From Siphonodentalium dalli (taxonomy: Eukaryota; Mollusca; Scaphopoda; Gadilida; Siphonodentaliidae): a stretch of 64,000 nt of DNA. A program made the translations under genes and the position numbers. A model generated the notes under the pieces. It was not told where the DNA came from. It was given only the letters and a program-made list of their open reading frames with translations, and ran no database searches. The DNA is taken from positions 2,174,001 through 2,238,000 of the forward strand of contig CP136061.1 in assembly GCA_032622095.1 (NCBI GenBank). The letters run 5' to 3'. Shown here one piece after another: positions 1 through 11,632 of this stretch (position 1 is its first letter; the number at the start of each line of letters is the position of its first letter).

Positions 1-520
1 CCATGTTCACCTACCATGTTCACCTACCATGTTCACCTACCATGTTCACCTACCATGTTCACCTACCATGTTCACCTACCATGTTCACCTACCATATTCA
101 CATACCATGTTCACATACCATGTTCACATACCATGTTCACATACCATGTTCACCTACCATGTTCACCTACCATATTCACCTACCATGTTCACATACCATG
201 TTCACATACAATGTTCACCTACCATGTTCACCTACCATGTTCACATACCATGTTCACATACCATGTTCACATACCATGTTCACCTACCATGTTCATCTAC
301 CATGTTCACATACCATGTTCACATACCATGTTCACATACCATGTTCACCTACCATGTTCACCTACCATGTTCACATACCATGTTCACATACCATGTTCAC
401 ATACCATGTTCACATACCATGTTCACATACCATGTTCACATACCATGTTCACCTACCATGTTCACATACCATGTTCACATACCATGTTCATATACCATGT
501 TCACATACCATGTTCACATA
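1..520. repeat. 13-bp minisatellite, 40 units
   Basis: Forty consecutive 13-bp units of the form ccatgttcac(c/a)ta run from the window edge to 520, then decay. Two unit variants alternate, one with 'ccta' and one with 'cata'. Reading them as C and A gives a run of seven C, four A, then blocks close to CCAAA, then a mostly A end. This shows a local higher-order period of about 65 bp. The array continues past the left edge. Because 13 is not a multiple of 3, all three forward frames stay open and give the same 13-residue peptide repeat; this is a by-product of the period, not a gene. Confidence 0.97.
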
Positions 521-3272
521 CCATGTTCTCAATTCATTCAACATTTTATCATGAATGTTGGAATAGCATGAGAGTTACTGGTTAGTATATGCGCGGGAAC
601 TATATGTTTGAGGTGCTTAGATTCAACTCAGCGATCCCCATTGAAATAAGAATATTATATGGATACCAATATTAGTTCAACAAAGAACGATCGGGTATTT
701 CACAATCGTAAATTACAATATTGTTTATATAATCCAAATTGACTGGATACACGTTTTGAGTAAATCATAGCCCTCCAAATTGAAGGTGGAATTCGACGCA
801 CCACAACAAGTCAATTTATTTGTAATTTTCATGACACTATATCTGCAATTCACCGCAATACTGTCCAAATTTTGACAACAGGATCCGACATACGTTAAAG
901 GCAGATATTGTATACACAATACCCAAAATAACCTTCTCGATGACTTCAAATAAGAAGCTATGACCTATTCCGTGACTGCTCTCTTGATAAAAGAAAAACA
1001 TTGTCTAGAATATATTCGCGCACTTTAAATCGGCAGCGAACATTAATATATGTAGCTAATTTTCATCGTCGCATCAACTTTGAGAATTTATGTTGATAGT
1101 TAGCATATATATATTCCAGATACGAAGCTCTAAACTTTACTTGTGACATTAAATCGCTTTAGCGGTGGGCCACCGGCAATGTACAAAGTCGGCCCAACGC
1201 GAGATCCAACAAAAATAACGGCGTTGGTCCGAGTGGGTATGAAGCCAACTTTCAGTTCAAAGGGCCAGACCCAATATATATCATTCAGCTGTTATGGAGA
1301 GATATGTTAATGTACAACTACGTTAGGGTGGATGGGTTTAGATTAAGTTTAGTCGAAGCTTTGTTATCGCATAAGCACTATACATAACTGATCTTTGTGA
1401 AAGTAACCTGCAGTGAACCAGGACTCGACCATCAAGTTGTTGATAACTTCTCGCTTCGTGTAAGATCAGCAGTGATTCATCCAGATTAACCATGTCTGTG
1501 AAATTATAGTCTGGTAAGAGTTGAAGTTGGGTAACGTCTCTGCTACATTCGCCCTGATGAGATATATCAGATTAAATTGTGTGTTTCCAAATGCAGTATC
1601 AATTTACAATACTTATTTTGGATAATATGGTCTGAATCAATAGTATATAAGTTTCGTGATATTAAGTTCTTGACATATCAACACTCCAAACTAATATCCT
1701 ACATTACTTAGTGGAATCTAGCAGAAACACAGAAACATGCATGTAGCATCTGTTATATCACGGAACAACTCAACAACGCAATTAGACAAGAATGCCACAT
1801 TATAATTCTGAATATGTATATGCAGTGGAATTGAATGCTATTAATAACTGTGAGCATATCATAGCGGATGCCATCTATTGCTAGCCAGTTTCAGAACCAC
1901 GTATGTGTAACCTGTAACATGATTATGTCATTATGGATGTGGACTTGGTAGAAGTGATACGATTTCACGATGCGAGACTAACGAGCGTACATGCATATAT
2001 AATGACACAACGTGTAACGACGTATTATGTCCGTCGCTTGATTGGTTTGAATAATATTTAGAGCACAATCCCATTGTTGCAATCGTTCCCCGATTTTTGG
2101 TAAAGCACACCGATTCCCAAGGCTGGCGAATGAATAGTTCAATGATTACCCCATTGTTAGGCACACTCAACTCACAACAGACAAATCGCACGGTCGCTTC
2201 GAAGTAGCTTCAATTACCAGGGGCACGAACAGCGCTCTGCTTCCCCCAAACACACTGCCATCATACGCCGTTACTATGTATGCACCTCTAATATACTAAG
2301 CAGGCACATATATAGGGACGGCGTATAAGGGGAGTGCGGGTGGGGGGGGATGCACGTTCTCTTGTATAATAACTGAAGCTACATTGAAACGACCGCGCGA
2401 TTTGTTTGTTAAGAGTGGCGCGTCTCGAACAATGGGATATCACTGAAATATTAGTTTGCCAGCCTTGGGAATTGGGTGTGATTTACCAAAAATACAATAT
2501 GTATACATACATCAACAGGACGAACGCAGGGGGTGGCAATAGTAACACATGCATTGGTTGAATTATTTATTAACTAGTAGAATAATTACATTTATTATAA
2601 TTATTCCACAAAACTAATCCAGTTCCGAAAATATTCTCAGGACCACTAATCCAACGATGAAAGTAAACGAATTAACATTTACATTTAGAACCACTAAATA
2701 GTGATATATCCAATAATCCAACAGAATCACCACTTCACTATATAGCGCTCCACATATCCGATATAACTAACAATAGAACTTGTATCTGGAGAAACCAATG
2801 GACTATTATGGTAGTAATTTCGAAACAGTTTCTTGAAAAGGCGACACGTTTGTCACATAATAATGATGTGCAGCATTACCTTTGGCAAAAAGTAGTTGGT
2901 TGTTGGTTACAGGTCCAAATTCCATGTCATCATTCTGGGAGACAGACTTCTTCGGAATTCATGATCCACTTATACAATGTATATAATAATAGTAAGACCC
3001 AATCATGCGACTTCCACATTTGAATTTCCAAACACATCTGCGAGTGACTTGGTTTGTGAAAACGCGTCACACGTTAATCCGTGTCGCTTCGGACATATTT
3101 ATTCACATTCAACGGCGATCACTGCATGGGTAATCACGATGATTGGTGTGGCTAACGGGTCATTGTGTTCATCTCGGCCAGCGCACGGATTGTACGTCGT
3201 GTTCAACTTACGATCAATTGCGTATTTCGAGATAATCGCATTATGTGCGGTCAATTGTGCTCTAAGTAGGTC
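521..3272. other. No gene recognised
   Basis: AT-rich non-coding sequence. The only open frames are short (up to about 108 codons), show no motif and are not bordered by convincing splice sites. A short G-run lies near 2338-2349. I see no RNA gene. Confidence 0.5.
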
Positions 3273-3353
3273 AGAGCACGCGAATAGTTCTTTACCAGAA
3301 TAAATCTCGTCTCCGACTCGATTTATTCTGGTAAAGAACTATTCTTGTGCTCT
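3273..3353. repeat. Long hairpin (34-bp arms)
   Basis: Arms 3273-3306 and 3320-3353 are inverted copies around a 13-bp loop. The inner 25 bp of each arm (3282-3306 and 3320-3344) pair perfectly and the outer 7 bp (agagcac/gtgctct) pair again after a short mismatch. It could be a small foldback or MITE remnant. Confidence 0.85.
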
Positions 3354-5064
3354 AACCATTACTAAGAAATTTAATTCTCGATCTGTCTGCATAGCATTGT
3401 CGCTCATTCGGTTAATATAGATTATATATTTATTTTGCTACATGTACAAGTTTGGCATGATACATGTTATACACAACACTCCTAAATAGAATGGACGTGT
3501 ACCTGTATGCGAAATTGTGACGTGTTTCGGGTCACTTCTGTTGGCAATAGCGAAATACGTTAAAATCTGATAGTAATTGTCTACATGGGCTAATTTCACA
3601 CTTGCTCCTCATACAGTTGTGTCCTTCGTACAATGCAATACATTTCAACAAATATAAAAACGTATGTCACAAGCTGCATGATATTATCTCGGAACATTAT
3701 CCGTGCGTGTCTAAATTAAAACTAAACCGCATAGTTCGGTGTTTGATTCATTATATGAACGCACATGGTTGTCCGTCTACGTACCAGAGTGTATTCCAAA
3801 GTGTAGCGTTAACATCATTATGGAACGTAATAGTATATAGTTTACATATGGATATCAAAAATTGCATTTCGATAACGTATGTATACAATTATAGTAATCT
3901 CATCATCCAGATTGCACACTAGTAAACTCAATATCCAGACTGTAGAATAGTAAACTCACCCTCCAGACTGTCAGTTCTCTCATCACAAACGGTGATATAA
4001 TCTCTTCAGATTTTAAAACCACTGATGATTTCCCGTAAGCTGTCGGTACGTTTTCCTTTCTGGGCCAATATCGAGGACATGCACACTGTAAAAGAGGCGC
4101 TAACCGTTATTGTACCAACTAAATAGGTAACCTTACGTTTTGATCATATAAATTTAAAACTGAGATGAATATATATTGCTAAGTTGCAATGCTTCAGTAT
4201 TCATTGTTTCTTGTCATATGTGACTATCATATGTGACTATGTGCATTCAAACACATTCATTCCCATAGCAAGAACCATTTCCCAGTAAGCTTGACATGCG
4301 CTTTTAGAGATAACATTTGAGTGAGATTTGGTACTTAAATCTGGGCTGTACTTAATATCTTAACCAATCTGAGCAGGCTAAATCATTTCAAAATGGTTCG
4401 CTTATCATGGTGTGTTGGGTAATGTTAACAACAACTATGCTTTACGCTTAACGGCGAGGCGAAACTAACGTTTACTATGAAATATATAATTCATGATAAC
4501 GTATGGACGTTTTTTATATTCTTACAGGATATCGAACTATATATACATTTATCATATGACTCAATCATTATTTACGTTGTTTACTATGTTATAAATCAAT
4601 TTCATATCAATTACTAGTTCATATCACCTTTCGATAATTTGATTGGTTTGTTGACAAAAAGTGTGTTCTATTTTGGCTGAATGGCAGCCTGGAGCCGAGA
4701 CTAAATGCAGGTCAAATTCGTGCGCGTCAAATACACGAATCAACGCGATGCCGAAATTCTCGCAATTATAATCTTGAAATATATAGTTTTGGACATTGTT
4801 ATACGATAAATAGAATATGTAATTCGTATTTATCTAATAAACATTCGATATAATGTCCCAAACTGAGAACAGAATAGCGCACTATAACTTCGCGTGCATA
4901 TTATTTCTGCTAGTTCACCAGGTGTAATTGGGCTTCCGGTGCAATGAAGTGACGTCACATTAACCTTTTGCTGCCGATGTCATATAGCTATTTAGTGATT
5001 TGTGTGCGTTTTGGACATCATAATCAATTTATAGGTGTCATATGATAAATAGAATATGTAATTC
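3354..5064. other. No gene recognised
   Basis: AT-rich non-coding DNA. A phrase near 4801-4850 ('gataaatagaatatgtaatt') recurs at about 5044-5064 just before the next hairpin, so some of this is repeat-derived. Confidence 0.45.
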
Positions 5065-5184
5065 GTGTTTCTCTCATATGATATTTATGAAACTCGTCAC
5101 GAATTTTCAGTTTTCTCTCGCCGGAGGCTTGAGAAAACTGAAAATTCTTAGACTCGTTTCATAAATATCATATGAGAGAAACAC
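5065..5184. repeat. Long hairpin (about 53-bp arms)
   Basis: Left arm 5065-5117 and right arm 5131-5184 are inverted copies with a small indel in the middle. Inner arms 5101-5117 and 5131-5147 are perfect, as are the outer parts 'gtgtttctctcatatgat' and its complement. The loop is 13 bp. It would form a long stable hairpin. Confidence 0.88.
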
Positions 5185-7089
5185 TCATTCATATCCTCTA
5201 TATATTAAACTATGAAACGGTAATTATTATTCAAAAGAAATGTTCTTGGTATTGGTACTAAACACTTCGGATTCGTTTTTCCGACTTTAACCGATGAGCT
5301 AATAGGACAGCGACACACATACGAACGTTTACTACAAACTATTGTCTGTAGAAATGAGATGGTTCTGATATATACTAAAACCTCTTCCAACAGTCAAGAG
5401 AGCTAACATTAGATTGAACAAGTACTATTCACTCATAGTATGGTCACTCAACAATACCCATACTTTCACCAACTGAACACTGATCGCGGAGTCAGCTGAC
5501 CAACGAATAAACCCTCGTAAAAGCGGATCGTCACATTAGCAGTATAAGTTCCACGAAGATAGCAATTCTCTTCCAAACTATGTAACGCAAAATATATATA
5601 AACATGTAGTCACGTATGTAACATTGAACAATTCAACTGGGTCCCCAAAATGTTGAATGAGTCAATCAGCTTATTTATTGTTGCCACAAATTGAGATAAT
5701 AAATATCTGAAAGAATATACACATACGATCACATGTTGACATAAGACCATTTGCAATGCGTTGAGCAAAGAATTTGGAACTGAGCGAGCATTATGTTCAG
5801 CAGTGCGGATTAACGAGGTTGGTACCAGTATCACTAGGCTCTATATACATAGTTGTTACAATTTTATGACTTTTCAAGATAATGAGCAATAGGTCAGGGG
5901 TAATACAATTTGGTGTGTGTTGTTTGTTTTATTGATGCTATCGTTAGTTTGACTGTTAGATCGTACCATCACGTGAGATTTATGAATGAAAGAAAGACAA
6001 CGTGGCGGGTTATTTAATATCACCGAGAAAGGACCCCACTGCAGCTTTATTATCTATAGAAACAAATACACTTATGATCATGGACGAGCATAAACAAATC
6101 AAACACAGAATGTAGAACTTAGATGTTTCTATATTGTCACATGTTTGCGGAGGCTTGAATTGTAGTATCAGGGTCTGGATAACACTTTCCACCACAAACC
6201 CCAACTAAAACAACAACTGCTCATTGGTAGGAACATGCCACTCGGTCTGACATAATAAGCCAATATAAGCGAACATGAGGAACAATGAAGGTGCGACATC
6301 TAATTTCTGGATCAGGCAGATAACCCGACATGGAAATATCCCGAATCTGAGGTCAATTTAACGACAACTCTACTTGATAATAAACTCATGTCAATAAATT
6401 AAACTGAGCAATACCATATCGACAATGCCTTTGCACATGATAGATGCTTGGTCGACTGCTATCTAGGCTTGGACAACTCAGGTAACTCCTCATTTTCCAG
6501 TTGACGTATTTTATTACAAATACAATACTCTTCTAAAAGTAATCAAAACGTTTTGTTTACATATTGTTACTTCGATGATTAATTAATGAAGACGTTCATA
6601 TTTTATACGTGAACCAGATTTGATCAAAACGGAACGCACTACCTAAATATGTATGAGTTTTAAATATATTACATTGGCCATGGCAGTTCATGTATCATTA
6701 GGTCGGACACAACCATGATAACGACATTCAAACACAAACTATCAAGTTTAATTAAAGTATACATGTAGCTCATATTCTCTATCGTCTCTATGGCAGTTGA
6801 TTTTACTTTAGATCTACCGGATGAATACAATATCGAATATGATCCACACTATGGTTTGTCCAGATCTTACTCGCAAAGAACATAATTTCGTGATTTTATA
6901 AACAGGACACATACTTAAACGATTCAAATGAGTTTTGTAGTACGTACTGGGGAATTAGAAACATTTTGTCATGGTATGGGTATACAATATATTTTGCCAA
7001 CGCACGGAATAATATATTTTCATGAAGGTATCAAATTCATAGTAGGTCGATAAGGCTAAATAAATATGTGCCCTGAAACGTGACATGAT
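5185..7089. other. No gene recognised
   Basis: AT-rich sequence with short random open frames only. No splice-bordered exon, RNA gene or repeat array was recognised. Confidence 0.45.
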
Positions 7090-7473
7090 ACTACAACAAC
7101 GACGAGCTAGTGCCATCATGATTATAGGAGATATTACAACGACGAGCTAGTGCCATCATTATCATAGGAGATACTACAACAACGACGAGCTAGTGTCATC
7201 ACTATTATAGGAGAAACTACAACAATGACGAGCTAGTGCCATCATTATTATAAGAGAAACTACAACAATGACGAGCTAGTGCCATCATTATTATAGGAGA
7301 TACTACAACAATGACGAGCTAGTGCCATCATTATTATAGGAGATACTACAACAACGACGAGCTAGTGTCATCATTATTATAGGAGATACTACAACAACGA
7401 CGAGCTAGTGTCATCATTATTATAGGAGATAATACAGCAACGACGAGCTAGTGCCATCATTATTATAGGAGAT
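7090..7473. repeat. 43-bp minisatellite, 9 units
   Basis: Nine head-to-tail copies of a 43-bp unit carrying 'gacgagctagtg' and 'tataggagat'. The second copy is 40 bp (an 'aac' is missing). Units differ at a few positions, with c/t after 'gtg' and 'acgacg' versus 'atgacg'. The copies abut directly with no unique spacers. Confidence 0.96.
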
Positions 7474-8072
7474 GATATAAGTTAAATAACAAATGTCACA
7501 TAGCTCTACATATACATATGACAAACCTGTCGTGGAGCACTAGTTCCGTTGAGCATGACAATAATTTGACAGCCTGCACTCCACACCACTGACCATATGT
7601 CTTCTAAATGTTCTTCGGACGGATCTGTAGTAACATTCATAAAACTTGATTAATTCAATTAATTCATGCAATGCCTACCCAGGATTGTTTTAGACACGGA
7701 TTCGAGTTGTCCTGTCCAATTAGATACCATAAAACTATCATGTGTTCTGTATATTAAAATGGATGTGACACTATCAGTTATATGCGGTGTTTCTGTATAG
7801 AATGTCCAATAGTGACTCGATTTTTGAATTGTTGTCAACCTAGCAAAAAACTCAATGATCGCCTCTAATAATGTACACTGCCAAATACGACCACAAACAC
7901 AAAACTGATGACGACCATGATGATGTATATGGTGTCGGTGCCTGTGCCATGAACATAATGTGACTGCAAATATTTGTTCAGTGTGTATTAGCCTGCTGGG
8001 TCGAAAATTGGGTTAAGCCATTTGGTGTCAATTCGGATCACATTTCTGTAATATGCTATTGAATACATAATA
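7474..8072. other. No gene recognised
   Basis: Unique AT-rich sequence between two minisatellites; nothing recognised. Confidence 0.45.
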
Positions 8073-8237
8073 AGCATGTTATCCCATAAATCATATCAGC
8101 AACAAGTGTATCCCATAAATCACACAGGCAGCATGTTATCCCTAAATAATATCAACACGTGTATCCCCTAAATCACACCAGACAGCAGGTTATCCCCTAA
8201 ATCATATCAACACGTGTATCCCCTAAATCACACCAGG
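8073..8237. repeat. About 54-bp minisatellite, left part
   Basis: Composite unit of the type 'gcatgttatccc(c)taaat' plus 'cacgtgtatccc(c)taaat' followed by 'cacaccaggca'. The array resumes at 9967 in the same register, so it is one array split by the element at 8238-9966. Confidence 0.9.
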
Positions 8238-9966
8238 GGCCTATACTATAGAATTACAATTGCCGTGTTTCTCCACGTGGACAGCGTTAGTCGGTAATTT
8301 CCCAGTCTTGTAAAGCTAGACTTGTGTTCTATAGTACTCGAGCAATTGTGTTCTTGTAAATTCCTTGCATTGGATATTGGAATTTAACAATAGGCGATTA
8401 CCCTTTTTCACACCAAACATCGTTGTGAACTGACTTATATAATGTTCTGGGAGAGCCATTGTGTAACTGGGATTCATTTCAGCAACAAGCTGCTCGGTTT
8501 TTGTGGTGTTTGGAGTGTCCCAACGCTGCATCTTTTTGTTATTCTATAGTACTCGAATTGTCTAACTTGGGGAAAAACAAGAACTCGCTTGACGGGCTGA
8601 TAAATTACCAACTTAGGGAGTTCCATAGTACAGACATAACACAAATCGGGTAGAACACGGTGTTAACATTACAAGTATACGAGGCTGAATTAGTGGTTGT
8701 CACCACAATGAAACGCGTGCGAATGTCGATATGTCGGATTATCGCTTTGTGTATTGCGCACTCATGCATTAACCCTTTCTCGACGTGCGAAGTTTCACCG
8801 GGTCAATAAAATCGTAGTCATATTGAGATGATGGGTTCAAATTACGCATGGGCGTTGATAGATATATTTTGAGATGGGGTTCATAAACATAGACAAATTG
8901 GCTTTGATAAATAAGGGTTTTCACATAAATTATGTTGTGACGGGGGCGATTCTAAATACTCAACACTTGGGAATGTCACGCAGGGACGTTCAATGGGTGT
9001 TACCGCGATTCCATGGTAGAAAATGGCACTGAATTTAAAATTAAGACTGGAGAATAGGTTATAATCATTACAATGACTAAATTTTATAGCTAATGTAACT
9101 GCAAATTATAATTTATACTACTAGTATGATGTTTTCCTACATTCAGTGTAATTTTGGTTGTTAATCTAAGTTTATACTTAAACAAAAGTTACACCGACCC
9201 TTTGGAAAATATACTTGAAATATATATTTTCACCCTTTTAACTTGGAAATATTTTTATCAGTCTATTATCTCCGGCAATTCAGTTTGTTTTCAATTACAT
9301 TGTACATGTATCGAAATCGTACGTATACGACAACCAGTTAAAATTTCCCTGCTCAATCTGACACTATAATCACCATGTGTAGGTTTTTCTGTCGATGGGG
9401 TTTATTTGTGATCACTCTATCCGTCTCTATCCCTTTTATTTGTGTTCGTACATACATCGTTAAATATATTTGACCATGAACCATGTAAATACAAGGAAAG
9501 TCATGAAAAGCTATATATTGTCTTCTGTGATGTTGGTCAATAACACATCTATCTCTTATAAAGAGCGTTTTCGCTTACGATATTTTGTACTCGTGTTCAG
9601 CGTAAAATGTTGTAATCGTTTGTGTATTTTCGCGATGCTTGTGCCAATGGGATTATGGTGCACGCAAGTAGTGTTCGTGTTCCCCATTGCATATCATAAC
9701 ATTGACTTTATACATCCACTAAACCACTCGCCAAATGACTCAAATATATTACTATATCCATTTATGTATAATATTAGAGTAAGTTCCCTTTACCCATTAA
9801 CAAGCGTTCGCCTCCACGCGAAGAAAACGAAGATCCATAGTACTGGATTTTATCTGTTCTTGTAAATGACGGGGAGTCGCACACACTTGTAAATTATCGT
9901 ATCCATAGTATTCGACAGTTTGTCCACGTGGAGAAACACGGCAATTGTAATTCTATAGTATAGGCC
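8238..9966. mobile_element. 1.73-kb non-autonomous DNA transposon, 46-bp TIRs
   Basis: The ends 8238-8283 and 9921-9966 are 46-bp perfect inverted repeats beginning 'ggcctatactatagaatta'. The flanks carry a 5-bp direct repeat 'ccagg' (8233-8237 and 9967-9971), as expected for a target-site duplication; the empty site is readable because the host array has 'caccaggcagc' at this position elsewhere. No transposase is visible: the four internal open frames are at most 131 codons and lack motifs. The superfamily is not assigned, since a 5-bp CC(A)GG-type duplication does not fit Harbinger (3 bp), hAT (8 bp) or Tc1/mariner (TA). An alternative border with one more G on each side cannot be excluded. 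Confidence 0.88.
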
Positions 9967-10219
9967 CCAGGCAGCATGTTATCCCTAAATCATATCAACA
10001 CGTGTATCCCCTAAATCACACCAGGCAGCATGTTATCCCCTAAATCATATCAACACGTGTATCCCATAAATCACACAGGCAGCATGTTATCCCTAAATCA
10101 TATCAACACGTGTATCCCATACATCACAACAGGTAGCTTGTTATCCCCTAAATCATATCTAGCGACAAGTGTATCCCATAAAATACATCAGACAACACGT
10201 GTATCCCCTAAATCACACA
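9967..10219. repeat. About 54-bp minisatellite, right part
   Basis: Continuation of the array at 8073-8237, with about five further composite units. Units vary between 'cccctaaat' and 'cccataaat', and the last ones are diverged. Confidence 0.9.
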
Positions 10220-10490
10220 ATGAACTACATTTAAATATGCGAGGTGGAAAAGATGAAATATGCACTATGAAATGCGATCGCAAAAATCTTATTAAATTTT
10301 CTAAATGCCACTCACCTGTCATTGCGATATGACTCTTTTCAGCATCATAACCCTGAAAGAATAATTACAAATAATGTGTATGTGATAAACAATATTCATC
10401 ATAACAGTATGATATATTGTATCTCATTTAAGAGGTATGTGTGGAGGTAATTAAGTAGTAATTTTATATCCATATGTATGTACACAATTA

Positions 10491-11629
10491 GGGCGCGTAC
10501 ACATGGCCAGCAAGAAAATATCAGGTATGCCACATGTGACTTACTTGACCAATGAAATAAATAATACCGGAAAATATCCGACGAAGGCAGCGCGCTGATA
10601 TTTTATCGCCAATTGGTGATATGTGTTCACCTTGATATGTGGCCATCGGTATCCGTTAACTAATCTCGCAGGTATGATCGTAACAATTCAAGCACTCGAG
10701 TTATGATCCATCAATAGTATCGTCTGTTTCAACATACTACGTATTTCCATTTTACATTGGTTGTCAGAACCGTTGATGTATTATATATACATGTATATAC
10801 GTGTGGTCAGAGACGTGGCGACGGGGGGGGGGCTTGGTGTGTGTCTACCCCCCAACTTTGGTCAATATCTTCAACAGTTGGACATTTCATACATGCCAAA
10901 ACATTAGTTGGAAATTTCACACCAACTATAGGTTGTTCTTGTAGTTTGATTTTCAAAACATTTCTTGGGGGAATTAATTGTTTTTGGACCAATATTTGCA
11001 TATTTTCGGTAAATTTTTTGGTCTGAAATGGTCATCAGTCGGAAACTTTCCAACCTCAGTGGGGTGACAGGTTGGAAATTTCCAACTCTAGGAATGATTG
11101 AGGTTAGTCTAGATGGTAGGATTTAGCGATTTTCTTGTTCAGATTACAACATTTTCGCACACCGGGCCGAACCATGGTCTAATATTAGGCCTAAGCGCAC
11201 TGAGGTGCAAGGGGGGGGGGGGGGGTGCAAATGGAATTATGGAAAACAAGGTGGACACCCCGAACGGAAACCCTCTGCGTGTATGGGGATGCTTTATAAT
11301 TTGGTACCTCACATGCCTTGATTTAGTTGTTTTACTTTAATTTGGACTGTATGCTTAGAGGCGTTCCTTTCTCGTTAAAATATGTGGCATTTTAAATTTT
11401 CCATATCACTTTATAACTTTATGAATATTCGATATGGACTATAGGTTGTTTGTCCTCAGTAATTCACGTCAACAAACACGACTAACACTAGTCACATTGA
11501 GCTCAATCAACGTCAACTAACCCGCCGCTTTCTCACGGGCGTAATCTTTGCAGCAAGAAAATATCAGATTACAATTGTACCTGATATTTTCTTGCAGATA
11601 TTTTCTTGCAGCTTCATGTGTACGCGCCC
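10491..11629. mobile_element. Harbinger-like non-autonomous element (MITE)
   Basis: The termini are inverted copies starting 'gggcgcgtacacatg' (15 bp perfect), then imperfect similarity including 'gcaagaaaatatc'. The flanks show a 3-bp direct repeat TTA (10488-10490 and 11630-11632). PIF/Harbinger elements duplicate a TWA trinucleotide and often have G-rich termini of this kind, so that assignment is reasonable. Length is 1139 bp. There is no transposase or Myb-like frame, hence non-autonomous. Inside are a 16-nt G run near 11211-11226 and a hairpin near the right end made of repeats of the TIR-adjacent 'gcaagaaaatatc'. Confidence 0.82.
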
Positions 11630-11632
11630 TTA

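Noticed and set aside
3-585. Three overlapping open frames of 180-189 codons encoding MFTYHVHLPCSPT repeats
   Set aside because: They arise from the 13-bp period, which leaves all frames open with the same peptide. No start context, splice site or promoter supports a gene.
3602-3922. 106-codon plus-strand frame
   Set aside because: Random-looking composition, no homologous copy in the window and no splice borders.
7090-7473. Possible CRISPR-like array
   Set aside because: Units abut directly without unique spacers, and the setting is eukaryotic.
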